Shown here piece after piece: positions 58,633 through 64,000 of a stretch of 64,000 nucleotides of DNA; position 1 is the first letter of the stretch, and each line of letters begins with the position of its first letter. This DNA comes from Pigmentiphaga sp. GTDB taxonomy: Bacteria; Pseudomonadota; Gammaproteobacteria; Burkholderiales; Burkholderiaceae_B. The translations under genes and the position numbers were made by a program. The notes beneath the pieces are model-generated. The model made no database searches. It was not told the DNA's origin and saw only the letters and a list, made by a program, of their open reading frames with translations. The stretch is taken from the NCBI GenBank assembly GCA_023228945.1, contig JALOAI010000009.1:1-64000 (forward strand), in the 5' to 3' direction.

Positions 58633-59553
58633 TCAGAGGCGACGGGCCTGCAGCGTACCATCCTCGATGAATTGATGGGTCAGATGCACGAGCGTGTTGC
58701 GCACGAGTTCGCCGGCGGGCGTCAGGGGATGGTCTGTCATCCATACCAGGGATTGGGCACGGGTCAAGCTGGGTTCGATCAGTTCGTGGACGATCAACCG
58801 TTCGCGGACAGCGGCGGAGAAAGTATTGTGCGGCATGATGGCGCAAGCCAGCCCCGCGCTGACCACGCTGGAGACGACCTCCGCATTATTCAGCTCGTAG
58901 CGGACATTGAGCGACACTCCTTGTGCCAAGGCGGCGCGCTCCAGAATCTTGCGCAAATCGTGGCTGCGGTCGGGTATTGCCAGGGGCAGGCTGGCGAGAT
59001 CGGCGAAGCGCAGGCGCTTGGTGTCAGCCGCCAGCCACTCCGCCGTGCCGAAGACACGGAAATATTCTTCGAAAAGCGGCATGACCTCGAGGCGGGGCAG
59101 CTCGAAAGCGGTGGGCAACAAGGCGATATCCACCCGGCGGGCTTCGACCAGGGCGTGAGCCTCTCGCGAGATGCCGGTGCTCAGATGGAGGGTGAGGCGC
59201 GGCGCCACCTCGGCCAGCCGGCGAAACAGCGGAACGGTCAAGAGCGGCGCGATGGAGTCCACCAGGCAAAGGTTGACGTTGCCCACGATGTCGTCGGGCG
59301 CCCTGCGCACGTCGTCGCGCAAACGTTCGAACTGGCGCAGCAACGAGGTGGCCCGCTCCAGTAGGCGCTGGCCTTCCACGGTGAGCGTCACGCCGCGAGC
59401 GTGACGTTCGAACACCGGCACGCCCAGCTCTTCTTCCAGCGTGGCGATGTGCTGGCTGAGCGACGGCTGGGCCACATGCAGATGGCTGGCGGCGGTGGTG
59501 ATGCTGCCGCAGCGCGCAATGGCGACGAAGTATTTGAGCTGGCGCGGGGTCAT
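58633..59553 (-). CDS. LysR family transcriptional regulator (3)
   Basis: A 306-residue LysR regulator (N-terminus MTPRQLKYFVAIARCGSITTAASHLHVAQPSLSQHIATLE). The C-terminal domain with VNLCLVDSIAPLLTVPLFRRL is of the Nac/Cbl-like branch. It is on the same strand as the downstream FAD-linked dehydrogenase and the upstream sulfatase, so it could control either. Its effector is unknown. Confidence 0.87.
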   Translation of the reverse strand: MTPRQLKYFVAIARCGSITTAASHLHVAQPSLSQHIATLEEELGVPVFERHARGVTLTVEGQRLLERATSLLRQFERLRDDVRRAPDDIVGNVNLCLVDSIAPLLTVPLFRRLAEVAPRLTLHLSTGISREAHALVEARRVDIALLPTAFELPRLEVMPLFEEYFRVFGTAEWLAADTKRLRFADLASLPLAIPDRSHDLRKILERAALAQGVSLNVRYELNNAEVVSSVVSAGLACAIMPHNTFSAAVRERLIVHELIEPSLTRAQSLVWMTDHPLTPAGELVRNTLVHLTHQFIEDGTLQARRL

Positions 59554-59738
59554 GGCCTCACTCTACTGCACGGACGTTCGTCTCGACCAGTGCGCCAACC
59601 GCGTCGGACGCGCCTCGCGCCATGGCGGAGAAGATCCGCCCGATAGCCCGGGGTTCTTCACGGCGGAGAGGTTTCAGCGCTGACCGGCGCGGAGGCCCGC
59701 CGCAGCGTCCGCCTCGATGAATGACGTCGTGGCGCGCG

Positions 59739-61205
59739 TCAGCCGGTAGCTGCCTGGGGCTGCAAGGCTTCAAGCGGCACCGGCGTGGCGCCGCCGGCGC
59801 CAAGACGCGCGGCCGCTTGCGGCCCACCCAGCCGTTCGATCATCGCGCGCTGGTCGGCCTTGGCCTGGGCGTCGACCGCCTCGGGGTCGCAGATGTGACG
59901 CAACTCGGCTTCCAGATCGGCCAGGATGGCGGCGTGCGCCGGATCCGGGGCGAGGTTGTGGAGTTCCTCGGGATCGCGCTCGAGATCGAACAGTTCGGGC
60001 GGATGCCCGACGTAATAATGCAGCTTCCAGCGTCCCCGGCGCAGCATGAAGCCGGCGGAGTTGCTGCCGGCGGCATGGTATTCGCTGAAGGCGATGCGCT
60101 CGGGCTCCTCCGGAGCCGCCGCGATCTCGCGCAAATCGCGTCCCGGACGGTCCTGAAGATAGGGCTCGGGCGGGATGCCGGCGGCGGCGAGGATGGTGGG
60201 GTACAAATCCAGCAGGTCCACCGGTGTATGGCAGACACCGGGCGCCGCGCCGGGACCGGCGAGCAGCATCGGAATGCCCACGCTTTCCTGGTAGAGCGTG
60301 GATTTGCCCCACAGGCCGCGCGCGCCCAGGTTGTCGCCATGGTCGGAGGTGTAGACCACGGTGGTGTCGTTGGCGAGGCCGGCTTGTTCGAGCGCGCGCA
60401 GGATTTGACCTACGTTGTCGTCCAGGAAGCTGCACAGGCCATAATAGGCCGCCAGTGCCTGCAGCCGTTCGCGCGGGCTCTCGAACATTGCTTCGTTGTC
60501 CATGAACTTGGCGTAGTCCTCCACCCAGGGATGGCGCTGGTAGCCGGACGCTGGCGCGAGCTTGGGTTCGGGCAGGCTGTCGAGCGGGTAGAGGTCGTAG
60601 AAGGCCTGCGGCGCCACCAGCGGGAAGTGCGGCGCCACCAGCCCCACATACAGCACAAAGGACTGGTCGGGGTGGCGGCCGGCGGCGTGCAACCATTCCA
60701 CCGCCCGAGCCGTGACCTCCCGGTCGTAGCTGGTGTACGAAGATTCGCCCGCGCCAATATGCGCGCCCAGCATGCGCTTGCTGCTGGGGCTGGCCACGTA
60801 GGGGTCGCGAATCGACGCCCAGACCATGCCGTGGCCGCCGACCACGTGCATGGGAATGTGCTCGGCATCGAAGCCGGCGGGGTCTTCGGCATTGCGATAG
60901 TGCAGTTTGCCGATGCTTTCCACCCGGACGCGGTGCTGCTGCAGGACGTGCCCCCAGCCCGGCGTGCTGCCGGTATAAGGCATGGCATTGTCCCAATGGC
61001 GTATCTGATGCACGCGCCTGCCGGTGGCGAAGGCGGCGCGCGCCGGCACGCAAATCGGGCTGGGCGTGTAGGCGCTGGGGAATCGAACACCTCGCGCGGC
61101 CAGCGCGTCGAGGTTGGGGGTCTGGACGATGGGATGCCCGGCGCAGCCGAGCACGCGGGGATCGTGCTCGTCGGACATGATGATGATGATGTTTTTTCGA
61201 GGCAT
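59739..61205 (-). CDS. Type I sulfatase (second)
   Basis: A 488-residue sulfatase/alkaline-phosphatase-superfamily hydrolase. The modification motif is SPICVPARAAFATGRR with Cys52 (CxPAR, the variant with Ala in place of Ser, as in some sulfatases and phosphonate hydrolases). Metal sites are IIIIMSDEHDP and VVYTSDHGDNLGARGLWGKS. It lacks the choline-sulfatase C-terminal block, so the substrate differs. It follows Bug receptor 6 by 91 bp on the same strand, repeating the receptor-sulfatase pairing at 50-53 kb. The protein has no signal peptide. Confidence 0.87.
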   Translation of the reverse strand: MPRKNIIIIMSDEHDPRVLGCAGHPIVQTPNLDALAARGVRFPSAYTPSPICVPARAAFATGRRVHQIRHWDNAMPYTGSTPGWGHVLQQHRVRVESIGKLHYRNAEDPAGFDAEHIPMHVVGGHGMVWASIRDPYVASPSSKRMLGAHIGAGESSYTSYDREVTARAVEWLHAAGRHPDQSFVLYVGLVAPHFPLVAPQAFYDLYPLDSLPEPKLAPASGYQRHPWVEDYAKFMDNEAMFESPRERLQALAAYYGLCSFLDDNVGQILRALEQAGLANDTTVVYTSDHGDNLGARGLWGKSTLYQESVGIPMLLAGPGAAPGVCHTPVDLLDLYPTILAAAGIPPEPYLQDRPGRDLREIAAAPEEPERIAFSEYHAAGSNSAGFMLRRGRWKLHYYVGHPPELFDLERDPEELHNLAPDPAHAAILADLEAELRHICDPEAVDAQAKADQRAMIERLGGPQAAARLGAGGATPVPLEALQPQAATG

Positions 61206-61296
61206 GAGCTCTGTCCGGCATGAGAGGGAAACGGCGGGCTCGGCCCGGTGCGGAACAATGGTTCCGCTATCCATGGGCCGCAAGCTGCGTGCGCTA

Positions 61297-62271
61297 TCAG
61301 CCCTCAGGCTTGTATCCGGTTTGTTCGACGATGTTCTGCCAAGTGGCGTAGCCCTCGCGGATCTGTCGATCAAGTTCCGCCGGCGTGATGGAATAGACCT
61401 CGTATTCGGCCTCTTGTAGCGCTTTTTCCACCTTGGGTAAGAGGGTAGCCTTGTCGATGGCCTGGTGCATCTTGTCGATGGTATCGGGAGGAGTGTTCTT
61501 GGGCGCGAAGATCGCAAGCGTTTCCGTCACGACCAGGTCTTTGAACCCTAGCTCCTCGAAGGTGGGCACACCCGGCAACGCCGCAGACGGTGCATCCGTG
61601 GCAATTGCCAGGATGCGCAGCCGGCCACTGCGATGCATGGGGAGCAAGTTGGGCATAGTGGTAATGAGGGCGGGAAGCGTGCCGCCGATGGCGTCGGTAA
61701 CGGCTGCCGAGCCGCCTCGGTACGGAACATGCGTAAGAGGAACACCGCTTTGCTGGGCGAGAAGCTCCCCGATGAAATGCATCGCGGTGCCTGCTCCCGG
61801 CGTACCATAAGCCGCCATATCGGGATTCTGCCGGGCCAGTTCCAGGAATTCGGGTAAGGTTTTGGCCGGACTATCGGCGCCAACCGCAAGCGCGAAGCTC
61901 ATTCGCACGGCGGTGCCAACCCCCGCGAAGTCCTCGAGCGGATCGTATCGAATGGAAGGTATGACGTGAGGGGCCAGCGTAAGGTTGCCGGTGGGCGTCA
62001 ACAACAAAGTCGTGCCATCGGGGTTGGCCTTGCGCAGGCCATCGACCGCGATGGCACCGAAAGCACCAGGCCGATTTTCGACGATGACTTGGTAACCGCT
62101 GTCGCGCATGCCATCCGCCATGACGCGAGCCACGGTATCGACCGTGCCCCCCGGAACGTAGCCGACCAAGAGCCTGGCTGCAGGATCGGAAGCTTGAGCC
62201 TGAAGCGGTACCAGAGGCAGCGCCAGGGCAAGACTCAGAAGAAGGTGGGTGGCTCGTCGCGGCGTGGGCAT
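61297..62271 (-). CDS. Bug-family periplasmic solute receptor (6)
   Basis: A 324-residue tripartite tricarboxylate transporter receptor. The signal peptide is MPTPRRATHLLLSLALALPL with cleavage near QAQA. Loops are LLVGYVPGGTVDTVARVMA, VIVENRPGAFGAIAVDGLR and AYGTPGAGTAMHFIGELL. The start at 62271 gives the proper signal. It lies upstream of the second sulfatase gene. The ligand is unknown but may be a sulfate ester. Confidence 0.9.
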   Translation of the reverse strand: MPTPRRATHLLLSLALALPLVPLQAQASDPAARLLVGYVPGGTVDTVARVMADGMRDSGYQVIVENRPGAFGAIAVDGLRKANPDGTTLLLTPTGNLTLAPHVIPSIRYDPLEDFAGVGTAVRMSFALAVGADSPAKTLPEFLELARQNPDMAAYGTPGAGTAMHFIGELLAQQSGVPLTHVPYRGGSAAVTDAIGGTLPALITTMPNLLPMHRSGRLRILAIATDAPSAALPGVPTFEELGFKDLVVTETLAIFAPKNTPPDTIDKMHQAIDKATLLPKVEKALQEAEYEVYSITPAELDRQIREGYATWQNIVEQTGYKPEG

Positions 62272-62447
62272 GGTTGTCTCCGTGAAGTGTGCATCAAGCA
62301 CTTCCGCAGGAGTATGACCACTGGCGACGCTACTGAGAAATACGGAATTCGGAGGGCGGCCTATAGGAAACATCCTATGGCTGCTTTTTGTCGTGGTGCG
62401 TCAAGAGTGATTACGTCGATGAATCAGTGGCTCATCTTGAGGTTGCT

Positions 62448-62714
62448 TCAATGCTCCTGAAGCCGGCCAGTGATGTACTTGTGCAGGATGCTGGCGATCA
62501 GAGTTTGGTAAGGAATGCCTTCTTCAAGGGCTTTGGCTTGGATATCGTGCAGGTCGCCCGACGAGAGGCGAATGTTGACACGCTTGTCTTTGAGAGCGGT
62601 TGCCCGGGCAGCGGCGCGGATGCGGGCCAATTCTTCTTTCGTGGCGATGGATTTGAGTTGGCCGGCCTCGTAGGCTTCAAGAATATCGTTCTCGAAATGA
62701 TCAGTTTTGGGCAT
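62448..62714 (-). CDS. BrnA/CopG-like antitoxin
   Basis: An 88-residue protein with a ribbon-helix-helix-type C-terminal half (KRVNIRLSSGDLHDIQAKAL then GIPYQTLIASILHKYITGRL) and a charged N-terminal part (KTDHFENDILEAYEAGQL). It is typical of BrnA/CopG-family antitoxins. The start at 62714 overlaps the toxin's stop codon, as in a standard toxin-antitoxin pair. The toxin partner upstream is truncated, so this is now an orphan antitoxin. Confidence 0.8.
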   Translation of the reverse strand: MPKTDHFENDILEAYEAGQLKSIATKEELARIRAAARATALKDKRVNIRLSSGDLHDIQAKALEEGIPYQTLIASILHKYITGRLQEH

Positions 62715-62846
62715 CGGATTCACCTCGCATGAGATAGTCGCGGGTAGCTTTGCGGCTGGGAATGACCGTTTTCAAGAAGAAAAAGGCTTCTTCGTCCATG
62801 TAGGGAACGAGATAGGCATATCCTTTGTAGCTGATAATGCATAGTC
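62701..62846 (-). pseudogene. Beheaded toxin of the adjacent antitoxin
   Basis: In the minus-strand frame ending at TGA 62701-62703, the residues IISYKGYAYLVPYMDEEAFF then FLKTVIPSRKATRDYL are the C-terminal half of a small BrnT-like toxin. A stop codon lies just past the left boundary of this homology, where the aminotransferase upstream DNA begins (about 62846). The N-terminal half and start codon are missing, so the toxin cannot be made. Confidence 0.65.
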
Positions 62847-62852
62847 TCCGCC

Positions 62853-64000
62853 ATGACCCACATCATCCACCGCAGCCTCACCTCCCAGCCCCGTATCGCC
62901 ACCGGCGCCAGCGGCATGTACATCCATGGCGCCGATGGCCAGCATTATCTGGACGCTTGCGGCGGCGCGGCGGTGTCCTGCCTGGGCCATGGCCATCCCG
63001 AAGTACTGGCGGCCATCCACCGCCAGGTGGACGCGCTCGCCTACGCCCATACCAGTTTTTTTACCAGCGCCGTGGCCGAGAAATTGGCTGAACATTTGGC
63101 CGCGCATGCGCCCGGCGATCTGGATCAGGTGTATTTTGTCTCCGGCGGCTCGGAGGCGGTGGAAACCGCGCTCAAGCTGGCCCGTCAGTATGTCGTGGAA
63201 ACCGGCCAGCCGCGGCGCACCCGGTTCGTCGCGCGGCGGCAAAGCTACCACGGCAACACCCTGGGCGCCTTGGCGGTGGGCGGCAACGAGTGGCGGCGAG
63301 CGCAGTTCGCGCCGCTGCTGATCGACGTGGGCCGGGTGGCGCCGTGCTACGAGTACCGTGATCGCTTGCCCGGCGAGACGCAAGATGCCTATACGGCGCG
63401 CCTGCTGCGGGAGCTTGACGCAGAGTTTCAGGCCCAGGGCCCGGAGCAGGTGATTGCCTTCGTGGCCGAACCCGTGGTGGGCGCCACGGCGGGGGCGGTG
63501 CCACCCACCCCCGGCTATTGGAAGGGCGTGCGCGAGCTGTGCGACCGCTACGGCATTCTGCTGATCGCCGATGAGGTGATGTGTGGCATGGGGCGCACCG
63601 GTACGCTGCACGCGGTGGAGCAGGAAGGCGTGGTGCCCGACCTGATGACGCTGGCCAAGGGCCTGGGCGGCGGCTACCAGCCGATCGGCGCGGTGCTGGC
63701 GCGGCGCCCCATCGTCGAGGCTTTGCGGCAGGGCAGCGGCATGTTCCAGCACGGCCATACCTATATCGGCCATGCCACCGCGGCCGCGGCGGCGCTGGCG
63801 GTGCAAGACATTCTCCAGCGCGATGGCGTGCTGGCCCAGGTACGCGAGCGCGGCGCGCAACTTCAGGATCGCCTGCGCGAACGGTTGGGCGGGCATCTCC
63901 AGGTGGGCGATATTCGCGGCCGCGGTTTGTTCGTGGGCGTAGAGCTGGTGCGGGATCGAGCTTCCAAAACGCCTTTCGATCCTTCGCTGCGCCTGCACGC
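62853..64000 (+). CDS. Class III (omega) aminotransferase, partial at right edge
   Basis: 382 codons of a PLP-dependent class III aminotransferase are present; the C-terminus is outside the window. Features are the N-terminal GADGQHYLDACGGAAVSCLGHGHPEV, the substrate-pocket FVSGGSEAVETALKLARQY, the cofactor Asp in LIADEVMCGMGRTG and the PLP lysine in LMTLAKGLGGGYQPIGAVL. Such enzymes use amines or omega-amino acids with pyruvate, or act in ectoine/GABA-type metabolism; the substrate is not defined. It starts seven bases past the toxin remnant, with no clear regulator nearby. Confidence 0.9.
   Translation, partial: MTHIIHRSLTSQPRIATGASGMYIHGADGQHYLDACGGAAVSCLGHGHPEVLAAIHRQVDALAYAHTSFFTSAVAEKLAEHLAAHAPGDLDQVYFVSGGSEAVETALKLARQYVVETGQPRRTRFVARRQSYHGNTLGALAVGGNEWRRAQFAPLLIDVGRVAPCYEYRDRLPGETQDAYTARLLRELDAEFQAQGPEQVIAFVAEPVVGATAGAVPPTPGYWKGVRELCDRYGILLIADEVMCGMGRTGTLHAVEQEGVVPDLMTLAKGLGGGYQPIGAVLARRPIVEALRQGSGMFQHGHTYIGHATAAAAALAVQDILQRDGVLAQVRERGAQLQDRLRERLGGHLQVGDIRGRGLFVGVELVRDRASKTPFDPSLRLH

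Noticed and set aside
62772..63998. 408-codon minus-strand frame over the aminotransferase
   Set aside because: The plus strand encodes a class III aminotransferase with all PLP motifs; the antisense frame has no recognised domain.
1..64000. tRNA, rRNA or CRISPR features
   Set aside because: No cloverleaf with T-loop GGTTCRA context, no rRNA core sequence and no regularly spaced repeats were noticed on either strand; a covariance-model search would be decisive.

Overview
The window is high-GC chromosomal DNA from a betaproteobacterium of the Alcaligenaceae (Bordetella/Achromobacter type). Three things point there: six separate periplasmic receptors of the Bug (Bordetella uptake gene) tripartite tricarboxylate type, many LysR/IclR/GntR regulators beside small catabolic clusters, and housekeeping groups (apaG-mltA, rpe-gph, dsbC-ubiH, trpE with a Trp-rich leader) typical of this family. 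No rRNA, tRNA, CRISPR array, integrase or phage structural gene was found. The species is not determined.

Layout. 1-5 kb: the 5' end of an IS1182-type transposase joined to a 5'-truncated GMC oxidoreductase, then DUF488, glutathione-independent formaldehyde dehydrogenase, DedA and nitroreductase genes. 5-13 kb: trpE with an attenuator-type leader peptide (five Trp codons), then a mosaic accessory interval up to mltA. This interval holds two small cassette-like genes bounded by attC-like sites, a Fic protein, a ParDE pair and TenA. Between them lie partial copies of the trpE 3' end, the mltA 3' end and the fic 5' end. 13-15 kb: rpe, gph and a RidA protein. 15-33 kb: small catabolic units (Bug plus LLM flavoprotein; CoA-transferase plus enoyl-CoA hydratase; thiol dioxygenase with IclR; FAD oxidoreductase plus Bug with IclR), a MacAB-NodT type efflux operon with a Spy-like gene, and a 3-methyladenine glycosylase. 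33-42 kb: BaeSR-like two-component system, dsbC, ubiH and a complete liv branched-chain amino-acid ABC transporter. 42-48 kb: GntR regulator, Tat-exported PhoX phosphatase with a multi-repeat PHO box, a lipoprotein, folA and thyA. 48-62 kb: LysR genes, four Bug receptors, two sulfatases (one a choline-sulfatase), a CorA/ZntB-type channel, a MetX-like hydrolase and a D-2-hydroxyacid dehydrogenase-type flavoprotein. The right end has an antitoxin with a beheaded toxin, followed by a class III aminotransferase that runs off the window.

How it fits together. Most of the accessory genes look like substrate-specific catabolic islands in which a Bug receptor captures an organic acid or ester and the adjacent enzyme (sulfatase, flavoprotein, CoA-transferase) processes it under a neighbouring regulator. 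No TctA/TctB membrane subunits are present, so these receptors must share a permease encoded elsewhere. The most unusual part is the trpE-mltA interval, which carries sequence evidence of tandem duplication and repeated cargo insertion. Dispersed hairpin-rich repeats sit next to several Bug and flavoprotein genes, and repeats have been read in frame into two proteins.
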